Of a stretch of 64,000 bases of DNA, positions 1-9,530 are shown in pieces. Origin of the DNA: CALOCN01 sp942491735 (GTDB lineage Bacteria > Eisenbacteria > RBG-16-71-46 > JABDJR01). The position numbers were made by a program, and so were the translations under genes. Under the pieces are notes generated by a model, which was not told where the DNA came from, made no database searches, and saw only the letters and a program-made list of their open reading frames with translations. The stretch is taken from positions 310,001 to 374,000 of the forward strand of contig CALOCN010000014.1 in NCBI GenBank assembly GCA_942491735.1, in the 5' to 3' direction. Numbering within the stretch: position 1 is the first letter of the stretch; each line of letters begins with the position of its first letter.

Positions 1-3000
1 CTTGCCCTGGTTCTTCTTCTGCTTGGTGTCGTAGAAGTCGCGGAACATGGGGTGGTTCTTCACCCGTTCCCGGGTGGGGTGATGGAAGTGGCGACAGGCG
101 GACTTGAAGTCGCACCACCCACACGGGCGCTGCTCCTCGTACAGGGGGAACCGTCCCCGGCGTACCAGACCGGCCAGGGTGAGAAAGGTCTCTTCCAGCC
201 CGTCCCGCATCTCGTCCAGGACCCGCCCTTCCAGACGCACCCGACGTTCCTTCTCGTCCCGTCGCATGGGGAAGTCGGGACCAATACCCATCAACTCCGC
301 CGTGGCCGCACCGGGGGATTTGGCGAGACCCATGAGCAGGTAGAGGGCGAGCTGGAGCTTGCTGCCCCGGATGATCTCGCCGGCCTCGGTGCGTTTGGCC
401 AGGTTGCCCTTGGTCTTGTAGTCGGTGATCCACAGGTGCTTGTCGGCGTCGCGGGTCAGGCGGTCCAGGCGAACCCGGACCGGAACCGACGCGGCTCCCC
501 CCGCGGCTTCCGGCGACCCCGCTTCGCGCAGCAGCGCGGCCCCCCGCGACAGGTCCAGGTCCATCTCCCAGCCGGACTCGGATCCCAACAGGGTGTGTCC
601 TCCGTCGGCCAAACGTTGCAGATCATCGTGGAGCAGCGCGGTGAACTCGTCGCGCCAGATCGGCTCCAGTTGGGACCAGAGCCCGGGAAGGTGCCGTCGC
701 ATGCGATGGGAGAGCGTGCCCATGACCTGGGACCATTGCGCGTCCAGGCTGGTGTCGGCCGCGGCGCGCAGGGTGTCCGCGTCCCTGGACCCGTCCAGCA
801 GGTGGCCCGCGTCGAGGTCCTTGAAGACGCGCTCCATCAGATCGTGAAACGCGTTACCCACCTCGATCATGCTGAAGGTGCGGTCGGTGGCGGTGTCGTC
901 CCGGGCGCGAATACCCAGCACGTAGCTGAAGAAGTGCTTCTGGGGACACTGCCCCAGCAGGTCGAAGGAACTGGCCGAGAACGGGCGGGACCATCCCGGC
1001 ATGTCCGGGATGAGGCCGTCGTACACCAGCGAGCCGGCTGCCCCGAACTCCTGGATCGTGTCCACCATGAGGAGTCCGGGGAGGACGTCCGCGGCCAGCG
1101 CGGGGTCGACCCGTTGCAGCACCGCGCCCACCGAGTCCGCGGCCTGGGCCCCGGCCCGGTGCGCGGTGGCAAGCAGCAGGTCCTCCAGGTGCACGAGGCC
1201 GCTGCGCTCCGTATGCCACCGGGTCGCGTCGACCGGGTGGGTGGGAACGCGGGCCACGCCGGAATCCTCGCCGGACTCCAGCAGGGATCGCAAGGTGGGC
1301 GCTCCCGGCAGCACGCCGGCGACGTCCCGCAGGAACGGCGATGGGGACTGGGCCTTGCCTTCGCTGTCCGCCCGCAGCCAGGAGAGGGTGAGGTGTTCGC
1401 GGGCCTGGGCCAGGGTCAGGGCGAGGAGCAACCGCTCCTCGGCCGGTGCCTCCCGGGCCATGGACAGGGGAACCGAGGGGGATCGCAGTCGGGTGCGTAC
1501 CGGATCGGGAAGGAACGCGGCATCCCGCGCCCGGCGGGGGAAGAGCCCGCTGTTGAACCCCAGGAGGATCACGTGGGTGAAGGGGATCGCCCGCGCCTGC
1601 ATCATGTCGAGGAACCGCACGCCTTGCGGATCGGACCAGCCCAGCACCGCGCCGGCCAGCGCGGACTCCACGAACGAGAGAGCGTCCTGCGGGGTGATCC
1701 TGCGATCGCCGTCCCGCCGGGCGGCCAGCGCATCCAGGGACTCCAGGTCGTCGAGGATCCCGTTCAGGACCCGGTCCAACTCCTCGACATCCGGATCCTG
1801 TCCGGCGGGGTCCCCCTGGTTCCAGGCGACCATCCACGCACCGGCCAGCGTCCGGATGAACACGGCGTGATCGCCCGCCCGGCGAGCCTTGAACCAGGCC
1901 TCCCGGAACCCGTTCAGTTTCTCGATGGTCTCCCCGAAGGCGCGGGCCGCGGCCACTTCCGCCGCGCGACCCGACTCCCATGCCGCCAACGCCTCGGGGT
2001 CGTCCTTGATCGCGTAGGGCCGCCGTGCGTCGGCAACCGCGCGTGGAAGATCCTTGATCCAGGACTCGGCGGACCGAACCAACCGATAGTCCCGCGCCCA
2101 GCGATCCAGGCGGTCGGTTGGCCATGGATCCACGGGGCGGACGAACCAGGGGGAGCGGAAGAGCTCCAGGACGGTTTGCCGTTCGAAGTCCTGCGATAGC
2201 GCGGTGAGAAGCAATCTGAAGGCGATAGCCTTGGGATGACGCCGGGCCGGGCGTCCCAGCGAGCTGTCCACCGGGATCCCGTGCCGCTCGAACACGAGTT
2301 CCCCCGGCGCGGCGTATCGTTCCAGGGAGCGCGCCACCACGGCGATTTCCGAGGGTTCCACCCCGGCTGCGATGTGGCGCAAGGCAAGTCGGGCTGCGTA
2401 GGTCAGTTCCGCTTCCGGTCCCTGGGCGTTGACCAGATCCACGGCGGCGGGAACCGGGGGGGCGCCCTCCCCTCCCAGATGTCTCGCCGCGACGAGGTTG
2501 GGCGTGGGATGCGGGGGATCGTCCAGGGCCATCCACTCACCGAGGTGCCGGCGAACGGTATCCCGGGCAAAGGCATGGGCCGGCGCCTGCGGGTCGACCG
2601 GCACCAGGAAGGTGGTCCCTCGCCGCGGGCTTAGCGCCCCCACGAGGGCCAGGTTGGATCCCACCAGATCGTAGACACCGTAGACCAGCACCGCGTCCCA
2701 GGCTGGGGTTCCGCACTGGCCGGCGCGACGGGCGAGACCGGCCCGGTCGGCAAACGCGGTTTGGTCGGGCCCTGGATTCTCCAGCTCGGTCAGGGCCCGT
2801 ACATAGGCGGCGTACAGCTCGGCCAGTTCCTTCCGGTCGGGGCGATCCGAGACCGACTCCAGCGCCTCGGGAGTCACCTCCGCTTCCCGGAGCTCCCCCA
2901 GCAGCGACGCCAGGGAGCGGACCGCGCCGGGACGCTTTGCCGCATAGGCACCGAGCTCTCCCTCGCTCCCGGTGACCAGCGAGCGAACCAGCTCCTCCAG

Positions 3001-3279
3001 CAGCGCGCGCGGGGCAGCCCGCAGGCCGGCTCCCTTGGGATCCCCGGTGAGTCGGCGATGGATCAGCCCCTGGAAGTGGAGCACCTCCAGGCCCAGGGTG
3101 GCCCCGAGTTCCCGGGCCAGGACCGTGCGCAGGTGGGATACCAGCCTTTGGGTCGGCGCCAGGACCAGGACCGGCGCCGGGCGATCGTCCTGCTTGAGGC
3201 TGCGGATACGGGTGACCAACTCGGTCTGGAGCCGATCGAGATCCGCGTGAAGCAGCACGTTCCAGGTGGGGGTATCCAT
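1..3279 (-). CDS. AddB-like PD-(D/E)XK nuclease with Fe-S cluster, 3' end missing
   Basis: The frame reads from ATG at 3279 without a stop through base 1, giving at least 1093 residues. The C-terminal part is a RecB/AddB-type nuclease: GNAFH (motif His), then D953-Y954-K955 in WITDYKTK (the D..xK catalytic pair), then KLQLALY (QxxxY). Cysteines C778, C1053, C1056 and C1062 follow the C...CxxCx5C pattern that binds the [4Fe-4S] cluster in AddB. The N-terminal half resembles an inactive helicase: where AddB has a Walker A loop this protein reads VLAPTQRLVSH, so it probably does not bind ATP. The family role is dsDNA end resection for recombination repair, normally with an AddA/UvrD-type helicase. 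A partner would lie beyond base 1 and cannot be seen. It starts 111 bp from the divergent SDR gene. The family is fairly secure; the exact subfamily is not. Confidence 0.85.
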   Translation of the reverse strand, partial: MDTPTWNVLLHADLDRLQTELVTRIRSLKQDDRPAPVLVLAPTQRLVSHLRTVLARELGATLGLEVLHFQGLIHRRLTGDPKGAGLRAAPRALLEELVRSLVTGSEGELGAYAAKRPGAVRSLASLLGELREAEVTPEALESVSDRPDRKELAELYAAYVRALTELENPGPDQTAFADRAGLARRAGQCGTPAWDAVLVYGVYDLVGSNLALVGALSPRRGTTFLVPVDPQAPAHAFARDTVRRHLGEWMALDDPPHPTPNLVAARHLGGEGAPPVPAAVDLVNAQGPEAELTYAARLALRHIAAGVEPSEIAVVARSLERYAAPGELVFERHGIPVDSSLGRPARRHPKAIAFRLLLTALSQDFERQTVLELFRSPWFVRPVDPWPTDRLDRWARDYRLVRSAESWIKDLPRAVADARRPYAIKDDPEALAAWESGRAAEVAAARAFGETIEKLNGFREAWFKARRAGDHAVFIRTLAGAWMVAWNQGDPAGQDPDVEELDRVLNGILDDLESLDALAARRDGDRRITPQDALSFVESALAGAVLGWSDPQGVRFLDMMQARAIPFTHVILLGFNSGLFPRRARDAAFLPDPVRTRLRSPSVPLSMAREAPAEERLLLALTLAQAREHLTLSWLRADSEGKAQSPSPFLRDVAGVLPGAPTLRSLLESGEDSGVARVPTHPVDATRWHTERSGLVHLEDLLLATAHRAGAQAADSVGAVLQRVDPALAADVLPGLLMVDTIQEFGAAGSLVYDGLIPDMPGWSRPFSASSFDLLGQCPQKHFFSYVLGIRARDDTATDRTFSMIEVGNAFHDLMERVFKDLDAGHLLDGSRDADTLRAAADTSLDAQWSQVMGTLSHRMRRHLPGLWSQLEPIWRDEFTALLHDDLQRLADGGHTLLGSESGWEMDLDLSRGAALLREAGSPEAAGGAASVPVRVRLDRLTRDADKHLWITDYKTKGNLAKRTEAGEIIRGSKLQLALYLLMGLAKSPGAATAELMGIGPDFPMRRDEKERRVRLEGRVLDEMRDGLEETFLTLAGLVRRGRFPLYEEQRPCGWCDFKSACRHFHHPTRERVKNHPMFRDFYDTKQKKNQGK

Positions 3280-3390
3280 GACCCCGCATCCTAGCCCGAA
3301 TGGATCCTTGGTCGCCAGCGCGACGGGGAGATTCCTCCCGCGCTACACTGTGCGGCCCGCAAACCCGTCCCGCAACGCAAGGAGACCGTC

Positions 3391-4086
3391 ATGGAATTCA
3401 AGGAAGCCCGCGTCCTCATCACGGGGGGCAGCGAAGGTATCGGCCGCAGCCTCGCGGAGAAGCTCATTGCCGAAGGCGCCACGGTAGGGATTACCGGGCG
3501 GCGTGAGGATGTGCTGTCCGCCGCGGCCCGGGAAATGAGCGCTCTTCCGTTCCAGGGAGACGTCTCGGTGCAGGCCGACGTGAAGCGGGTGGTGGATGGG
3601 TTCGTCCAGGCCGCCGGCGGCATCGACGTGCTGGTCAACAACGCGGGAATCGGCTACGGCGACCTGGTCCAGGACATCGATGTGGACAAGTTTCTCCAGA
3701 CCCAGGCGGTCAACGTCACCGGTCCCATGCTGATGATGCGAGAGGTCGCGCCGCACTTCATCCGGCAGTCCAGCGGACACGTAGTCAACGTGTCGTCCAC
3801 CGCGGGGCTCAAGGGGTTTGCCCGGGGGACCGCCTATTGCGCGTCCAAGTTCGCGCTGAAGGGCATGACCGAGTGTTGGCGGGCAGAGTTGCGACCGCAC
3901 AACGTGCGGGTGGTGCTCATCAACCCCAGCGAGGTCCAGACCAAGTGGGGCGGTCGGGACCTCTCGAACCTCAACCCCAGGAAGCTCTTCCCGGAGGACA
4001 TCGCCGATGCCATCGTCGGCGTCCTGCGGATCGATGATCGGGGTTTTGTCCCCGAGTTCCCGGTGTTCGCCACCAATCCGTTCTGA
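3391..4086 (+). CDS. short-chain dehydrogenase/reductase (SDR)
   Basis: This is a classical SDR of 231 residues with all key motifs. The cofactor loop TGGSEGIG is at 11-18, NNAG at 83-86, an active-site Ser at about 136, and Y149/K153 form YxxxK. Arg37-Arg38 directly after the second strand suggests NADP(H) preference. The substrate cannot be told from sequence. Length is slightly short for the family, with a compact C-terminus ending FATNPF. An AAGGAG ribosome site precedes the ATG. It is divergent from the AddB-like gene and followed by a small hairpin. There is no signal peptide, so it is cytoplasmic. Confidence 0.93.
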   Translation: MEFKEARVLITGGSEGIGRSLAEKLIAEGATVGITGRREDVLSAAAREMSALPFQGDVSVQADVKRVVDGFVQAAGGIDVLVNNAGIGYGDLVQDIDVDKFLQTQAVNVTGPMLMMREVAPHFIRQSSGHVVNVSSTAGLKGFARGTAYCASKFALKGMTECWRAELRPHNVRVVLINPSEVQTKWGGRDLSNLNPRKLFPEDIADAIVGVLRIDDRGFVPEFPVFATNPF

Positions 4087-4089
4087 TCC

Positions 4090-4104
4090 TGGGGTTTATC
4101 CCCA
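4090..4104 (+). terminator. weak hairpin after SDR gene
   Basis: TGGGG-TTTAT-CCCCA is a perfect 5-bp stem three bases after the stop of the SDR gene. It lacks a T tract, so it may be a weak or factor-dependent end or simply transcript 3' protection. Confidence 0.3.
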
Positions 4105-4124
4105 AATCGCACAGGGGGTTAGCT

Positions 4125-4154
4125 GGAACACCATCGGCGCCCCCGGTGTATAAT
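4125..4154 (+). promoter_or_regulatory. candidate promoter with perfect TATAAT
   Basis: A perfect TATAAT lies at 4149-4154 in an otherwise G+C-rich gap. No good TTGACA sits 16-18 bp upstream. GGAAC at 4125-4129 resembles the -35 core of ECF-type promoters, but the spacing is 19 bp. It would start a leader of about 230 nt ahead of the gene at 4390. Confidence 0.4.
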
Positions 4155-4389
4155 GGCGTGTGGTGACGTTGGCTTCGGGTTGGGCCCGGACGGCCGGGTA
4201 TCGTGGAACTCACGTCACAGGAGCTATCCGACCCCGTAAAGGCCTAGGAAAGCAGAGCTTAGCCGTCCAGACCCGGATGTGGTGCCCCGGGACCGGGAGG
4301 CACCTCCCTCAGGGATAGGGACGCATGGGCGTGACCGAGCGCGGGCGCACTCGTGGGTTGCCGAGAATCCTCAAGGGGACCCGACAACG
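4155..4389 (+). promoter_or_regulatory. structured 5' leader of unknown class
   Basis: The 303-bp gap between 4086 and 4390 holds no gene. GTGACGT at 4163-4169 pairs exactly with ACGTCAC at 4212-4218, enclosing an inner CCCGG/CCGGG hairpin. A second hairpin, GGGAG-GCAC-CTCCC, lies at 4295-4308. An in-frame extension of the downstream gene back to 4279 exists, but its residues do not look like a signal peptide, whereas the ATG at 4390 gives one directly. I could not match it to a known riboswitch. It may be a cis-regulatory leader or just G+C-rich self-pairing. Confidence 0.4.
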
Positions 4390-7300
4390 ATGAACAACCC
4401 ACGAATCCAACGACCCGGCATCACCGGCCTCGCCGTCTTCGCCCTTCTGGGCGCCATCGCGATGACCTTCGCGCTCCCCGCGCACGCCCAGTACTTCGGG
4501 CGCAACAAGGTGAACTACGAGAAGTTCGATTTCAAGGTGCTCAAGACCGAGCACTTCGATATCCACTTCTATCCCGAAGACAACGAGATGATCACCGACG
4601 CGGCGTTCCTCGCCGAGCGTTGGTACAGCCGACTCTCCCGGGTGTTCGATCACCGGCTCAGCAGTCGCAAACCCATCATTCTCTACGCCAACCACGCGGA
4701 CTTCCAGCAGACCAATACCACCGAAGGGGGCATCGGCGAGGGCACGGGCGGGTTCACCGATTTCCTCAAGAACCGTGTGGTGCTCCCCATGACCGGGGAC
4801 TACGCCGGTCTGGATCACGTTCTGGGACACGAGCTGGTGCATGCCTTCCAGTTCGACGTGGCCGCAGCCGGAGTGGACAGCCTGCCTTTCCGGGTGGCCG
4901 CCCTCCCGCTGTGGATGGTGGAAGGAATCGCCGAGTACCTCTCGGTGGGTCGGGACGACGCCCATACCGCCATGTGGATGCGCGATGCGATCATCCACGA
5001 CAACTTTCCCACCATCCATCAACTGAGTACCGACCCCAACTTTTTCCCCTACCGGTTCGGGGAAGCGCTCTTCGCCTTCATCGGTGGGGAGTACGGGGAC
5101 AACAAGGTCACCGATTTCTACAAGCTGGCCGGGAGGCGGGGCGCGGAGTACGCCTTTTCCAAGACGATCGGGATGTCCAGTGATTCCCTCTCCAAGGTCT
5201 GGGGGGAGGCGACCCGTGCCTACTACATGCCGACCCTGCAGGGACGCGTCGTCCCGGACAGCCTGGAGAACCCCGTCCTCACCCCGGACCGGGAGTCGGG
5301 GCGAATCAATCTCGCCCCCGCGGTGAGCCCGGACGGCAAGTTCGTGGCCTATCTCAGCGAGAAGGATCTCTTTTCGATCGGGCTCATCCTGGCCGACGCG
5401 GAATCGGGACGCATCATCCGCAAACTGGTCAACTCGGCGACCAGCCCCCATTTCGACGCCCTGCGCTTCATTGATTCCGCGGGCACCTGGTCGCCCGACG
5501 GCAGCCTTTTCGCCTTCAGCGTGTTCGCCAACGGGGACAACGACCTCATTGCCGTGGACACCCGGGGCAAGGTGAAGCACCGGCTGCGCATGAAGGGGAG
5601 CATGGGGAGTATCGGCGCGATCTCCACCCCGGCCTGGTCGCCGGACGGAAAGTGGATCGCGTTCTCCGGGGACAAACGGGGGATCAGCGATCTCTTCATG
5701 GTCCATGTCGAGACCCACGAGGTGAAGCAGCTCACCAACGATCGGTACACCGCCATGCAGCCCGCCTGGTCGCCGGACGGCAAGACCCTGGCATTCGTGA
5801 CCGATCGGGGCCCGGGCACGGACATCGACGACGAGCTCACCTTCGGCAAGGTGCGTCTCGCCTTCTACGACATGGAGACGGAGAAGATCGACATCTGCCT
5901 GCCGTTCCCCGGTTCCAAGCACATCAATCCCCAGTTCTCCCCGGATGGTCACAGTCTCTTCTTCATCTCGGATCGCGAAGGCTTCAGCAACATCTATCGT
6001 CTGGATCTTGAGACCCAGGCCACCTACCAGGTGACCAACGTGGCCACCGGGGTGAGCGGGATCACCGCGCTCTCCCCCGCCATGACCGTGGCCAAGGACA
6101 CGGGGCGTATTCTCTACTCGGTGTATGCCGGGAGCGAATACCTGGTCTACGGGATCGATCCCTCGGAGACGGCGGGGATGCGTCTTCTCCCGTTCGCGCC
6201 GGAAGACACGCGTTCCCGGTTCCTCCCTCCGCTGGAACGGCCCGAGGAAGACGACCTCGTGGACCGGTACCTGCATGATCCCAAGACCGGGTTGCCCTAC
6301 AACGACGACTACCAGGTGACCGGATACAAGCCCAAGATCTCCCTGGACTACGTGGGCACACCCACCGCCGGTCTGGCCGTCGACCGGTTCGGGGCCCAGC
6401 TGGTGGGAGGGGTGAGCGCCTACTTCAGCGATATGCTGGGGAACCACATCATTGGCGCGGGAATCATGGCCAACGGGGGCATCAAGGATATCGGTGCCCA
6501 GGCCTTCTACCAGAACCGGACCCGTCGCTGGAACTGGGGGGCCACGGTGGGGCACGTCCCGTTCCTGAGCTACTTCACCTCCATCCGCGATACCACGATC
6601 CAGTCCGAATCCGGGGAACTGGACGGCCTCATTGTCAGCCAGATCCGCGAGCGAACCTACGTGGACTCCGGGCGGCTCTTCGCTTTCTATCCGTTCTCCA
6701 CCACCAGGCGTTTCGAGGTTTCGGGTGGGTTCAGCCTCATCAACTACGAGCGGGAACTGTTCCGCGAAGTCAACGTGGGCGGGGTCATCGTCCAACGCAG
6801 CGAGGGCAAGGTGCCGGCTCCGCCGGGCCTCGCGCTGGGGCAGGGCGCCTTGGCCTATGTCCATGACAGTTCATTCTTCGGATTCACCTCGCCGATCCGC
6901 GGAACGCGGTACCGTCTGGAGGTCGGCCCCACCCTGGGGACGTTGAACTACTACAGCATCCTCGTCGACTATCGAAAGTACTTCTTCACCCGGCAGGCCA
7001 CGATGGCCTTCCGTGCGCTGCACCTGGGGCGTTACGGAAAGGATGCCGAGGATCCCCTGCTCACCGAGTTCTTCATCGGGTATCCGGTCTACGTTCGCGG
7101 GTATTCTTCGGGGTCCTACAGCGTGGCCGAGTGTTCGCGGGGCTTCGGTTCCGACTGCACCGAGTTCGATCGCCTGATCGGTTCCCGGTTCGCGGTCACG
7201 AACGTGGAGCTGCGGATCCCCTTCATCGGGATCGAGGGGTACGGTCTCATCAACTTCCCGTATCTCCCCACCGAACTGGTCCTGTTCGGGGACGCCGGGG

Positions 7301-7497
7301 TCGCCTGGAACCAGGAGTCGGACCCCGTGTTCGAGTTCAGCGCGGCCGGCGCGAACCGGGCGCCGGTGACCAGCGCGGGTGTGAGCTCCCGCTTCAACCT
7401 GCTGGGGGCGCTCATCCTGGAGGTGTACTGGGCCTACCCGTTCCAGCGCCCCATCAAGGGCGGGCACTGGGGGCTGCAGCTTGCCCCCGGTTGGTAG
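4390..7497 (+). CDS. secreted zinc peptidase / TolB-like propeller / outer-membrane barrel protein
   Basis: The protein has 1035 residues and starts at 4390, where a signal peptide (ALPAHAQ, about residues 1-34) begins. Domain 1, about 45-260, is a gluzincin-like peptidase with H147-E148-L-V-H151 and WMVEGIAEY near 175-183 supplying the third metal ligand. Domain 2, about 310-620, has WD40-like (PD40) repeats of the TolB type, with several SPDGK..AF units. Domain 3, from about 690, looks like a BamA/D15-type surface-antigen barrel: long beta-rich stretches and a C-terminus ending LAPGW. It probably sits in the outer membrane with the peptidase and propeller in the periplasm or outside. The substrate is unknown. 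A spaced AAGGGG ribosome site is present. It is convergent with the M61 gene, only 9 bp apart. Confidence 0.85.
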   Translation: MNNPRIQRPGITGLAVFALLGAIAMTFALPAHAQYFGRNKVNYEKFDFKVLKTEHFDIHFYPEDNEMITDAAFLAERWYSRLSRVFDHRLSSRKPIILYANHADFQQTNTTEGGIGEGTGGFTDFLKNRVVLPMTGDYAGLDHVLGHELVHAFQFDVAAAGVDSLPFRVAALPLWMVEGIAEYLSVGRDDAHTAMWMRDAIIHDNFPTIHQLSTDPNFFPYRFGEALFAFIGGEYGDNKVTDFYKLAGRRGAEYAFSKTIGMSSDSLSKVWGEATRAYYMPTLQGRVVPDSLENPVLTPDRESGRINLAPAVSPDGKFVAYLSEKDLFSIGLILADAESGRIIRKLVNSATSPHFDALRFIDSAGTWSPDGSLFAFSVFANGDNDLIAVDTRGKVKHRLRMKGSMGSIGAISTPAWSPDGKWIAFSGDKRGISDLFMVHVETHEVKQLTNDRYTAMQPAWSPDGKTLAFVTDRGPGTDIDDELTFGKVRLAFYDMETEKIDICLPFPGSKHINPQFSPDGHSLFFISDREGFSNIYRLDLETQATYQVTNVATGVSGITALSPAMTVAKDTGRILYSVYAGSEYLVYGIDPSETAGMRLLPFAPEDTRSRFLPPLERPEEDDLVDRYLHDPKTGLPYNDDYQVTGYKPKISLDYVGTPTAGLAVDRFGAQLVGGVSAYFSDMLGNHIIGAGIMANGGIKDIGAQAFYQNRTRRWNWGATVGHVPFLSYFTSIRDTTIQSESGELDGLIVSQIRERTYVDSGRLFAFYPFSTTRRFEVSGGFSLINYERELFREVNVGGVIVQRSEGKVPAPPGLALGQGALAYVHDSSFFGFTSPIRGTRYRLEVGPTLGTLNYYSILVDYRKYFFTRQATMAFRALHLGRYGKDAEDPLLTEFFIGYPVYVRGYSSGSYSVAECSRGFGSDCTEFDRLIGSRFAVTNVELRIPFIGIEGYGLINFPYLPTELVLFGDAGVAWNQESDPVFEFSAAGANRAPVTSAGVSSRFNLLGALILEVYWAYPFQRPIKGGHWGLQLAPGW

Positions 7498-7506
7498 GGC
7501 TCTCGG

Positions 7507-9261
7507 CTAGTCCTGGTGTAGCCAGGCGCGTCGGGCGGCGAGGGCCCCGGGGCCGGCCTCCGGATCCACTTCCAGGTTCCACGACTGGGCCGGGGGTTCC
7601 CCAAGGAGAATGGGAAGTATCCGGACCGCATCCCGCCGGGCAACCAGGACTTCCACCCGCTCCCCCGGAGAGAACTGCTTGAGTCGTGCCTCCAGGGTCG
7701 TTCCGGTGACACGGTAGCCTCCCAAGGCAAGGAGTTCATCCCCCACGTTGAGCCCCGCGTCGCGGGCAGGACCGTCCCGATGAACGGTCGCGATGCAGAG
7801 CCCCTCTCCGGCATCCGCGGTGGTGACGCCGAGCCACGGGGCGCTCCCCGCTCCGATCGCCGCATGGACCGGGAAGCGGAGACCCAGATAGGCCAGGGCC
7901 GGGGCGTAGTCGAGTTCCTCGACCCCTTCCACATAGCGCTTGAAGAACGAAGCCATCGAGGTGTCGGCGGTTTCGTCGACGATGGCGCGGACCTCCGCGT
8001 CAGTGAAACCCCGCTCCGCGGCGTGTCGCTCGAACAGGGTGCGCATGACATCGTCCAGCGACTTCCGGCCCTGGGTGGCCTGACGGATTTCGACATCGAG
8101 CAGCCAGGAGACCACCGCCCCCTTCAGGTAGTAGCTGATCGAGGAGTTGGCGCTGTTCTCGTCGGGGCGATACAGCTTGATCCAGGTATTGAAGCTGGAC
8201 GCCTCCAGCGACTGGTGACGCCGTCCGGGTGAGTTCTGGAGTCGGGTCAGGAGCCCGCTCAGCTCCCCCAGGAACTCGGTTTCCGTGGTCACTCCGGCCC
8301 GGCAGGGCATGAGATCCGTGTAGTAGCTGGTCACCCCTTCGGCCACCCACAGGGCGTGGGTGTAGACCTCGTTCTCGTAGTCGAACGGACCGAGGGCAAG
8401 CGGGCGGCTCCGCTTCACGTTCCAGACATGGAAGAACTCGTGGCTGGCCAGGCCCAGCCAGTCGACGTAGGCCTTGCGGTCGCGATAGACATAGCGGGAG
8501 CTCATGAGGACGCTGGCATCCTTGTGCTCCAGTCCGCCTCGGCCCTCCACCAGATAGTTCATGAACAGGTAGCGATCGAAGGGGAAGCCCCCGTACATGT
8601 CGCCATAGGCCGAGACGATCTTCGCCACGTCGGCCGCGGCGGCGGCTCCGTCCCAGAGGCTCTCATCCCCCACGTTGAGGAGGGTCACGGCCGGGTTCTC
8701 CAGAACCGAATGGACACCGGGGTTGCCGGTGGCGAGCGGCGAATCGATGAGGCGATCATGCGACTCGGCCTGGAAGGCAAAGGCATGGAAACGAGAGTCG
8801 TCAGAGACGGTGTCCACTTCCGCGGCGGTCTCCAGACCGGTCCACACACCCGACCAGCGGGCGGGGATCTGCACTACCACCCGGGCCGGCTCCGCCTCGC
8901 GTCCCCGGACAAACAGATAGGTGGGGGCTCCGTTGATCAGGGCAAGGTCGTCCTCGACCCAGTTGGTGCGCACCGTCATCTCGCGGCAATAGAGACGGTA
9001 CTTGACCGTAATGTGGCTGCTCTTCCCCGGATCCAGGGTCCAGACATTCTTGCGGACCTGTTTCCAGTCGACGGGTCCCGTGTCTCCTATCGCTTCGAAA
9101 CCTTCGAGATTGCGCGAATACTCCCGGACGAGATAGGAGCCCGGCGTCCACACCGCCATCCAGAGCTCGATGGATGCGCCGGGATCCCGAACCGGGATTT
9201 CCATCTCGACATCCAGGTAGTGGGTCCACGGTTCCAGGAATTGCAGGCGATACTGGGTCAT
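7507..9261 (-). CDS. M61-family glycyl aminopeptidase with PDZ domain
   Basis: This is a 584-residue protein. H274-E275-F-F-H278 (SHEFFHVWNVKR) is the M61 zinc site, WVAEGVTSYY gives the downstream Glu ligand, and GGLEHKDAS is the usual M61 motif before it. A PDZ domain fills the last ~110 residues (PWLGVTT...GPARDAGLNVGDELLALGG). M61 enzymes remove N-terminal Gly or Ala from peptides. No signal peptide is visible, so it is likely cytoplasmic. A TTG five codons upstream (9276) is an alternative start; ATG 9261 is preferred, although its ribosome site is weak. Confidence 0.92.
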   Translation of the reverse strand: MTQYRLQFLEPWTHYLDVEMEIPVRDPGASIELWMAVWTPGSYLVREYSRNLEGFEAIGDTGPVDWKQVRKNVWTLDPGKSSHITVKYRLYCREMTVRTNWVEDDLALINGAPTYLFVRGREAEPARVVVQIPARWSGVWTGLETAAEVDTVSDDSRFHAFAFQAESHDRLIDSPLATGNPGVHSVLENPAVTLLNVGDESLWDGAAAAADVAKIVSAYGDMYGGFPFDRYLFMNYLVEGRGGLEHKDASVLMSSRYVYRDRKAYVDWLGLASHEFFHVWNVKRSRPLALGPFDYENEVYTHALWVAEGVTSYYTDLMPCRAGVTTETEFLGELSGLLTRLQNSPGRRHQSLEASSFNTWIKLYRPDENSANSSISYYLKGAVVSWLLDVEIRQATQGRKSLDDVMRTLFERHAAERGFTDAEVRAIVDETADTSMASFFKRYVEGVEELDYAPALAYLGLRFPVHAAIGAGSAPWLGVTTADAGEGLCIATVHRDGPARDAGLNVGDELLALGGYRVTGTTLEARLKQFSPGERVEVLVARRDAVRILPILLGEPPAQSWNLEVDPEAGPGALAARRAWLHQD

Positions 9262-9389
9262 TGTTGCGTCTCGCAAAGAGTGGAAAAGGTTGTGAACAAG
9301 CCGGTTAGCGTATCAGAACCCGGGTCGATTGGAATGCGGATCCGGAAAGCGGAGCCGTTTCGTTGGAAATAGAAAAAAAGCATCCATCG

Positions 9390-9419
9390 TTGTTATTGGG
9401 ACACCCACTCCCCTAGACT
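9390..9419 (+). promoter_or_regulatory. candidate promoter for the sigma-kinase-CHAT operon
   Basis: TTGTTA at 9390-9395, an 18-bp spacer and TAGACT at 9414-9419 make a moderate housekeeping-type promoter. It lies 111 bp ahead of the sigma factor start, inside an A-rich patch. An ECF-type autoregulatory promoter cannot be excluded. Confidence 0.4.
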
Positions 9420-9530
9420 GGAAAAGGACGCTTGGTTGGGCTCTCCGCCCACCAGCCGCGACGGGCGAACCACAGCTTGACGCACCAGCCTGCCTGCCGT
9501 CGCGCCACCGTCTTCCATTGGGGAGGAAGC

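Noticed and set aside
52..2199. Long open frame on the + strand (715 codons) opposite the AddB-like gene
   Set aside because: Pro/Gly/Arg-rich without family motifs; the - strand frame has the nuclease and Fe-S residues. High G+C makes long antisense frames common here.
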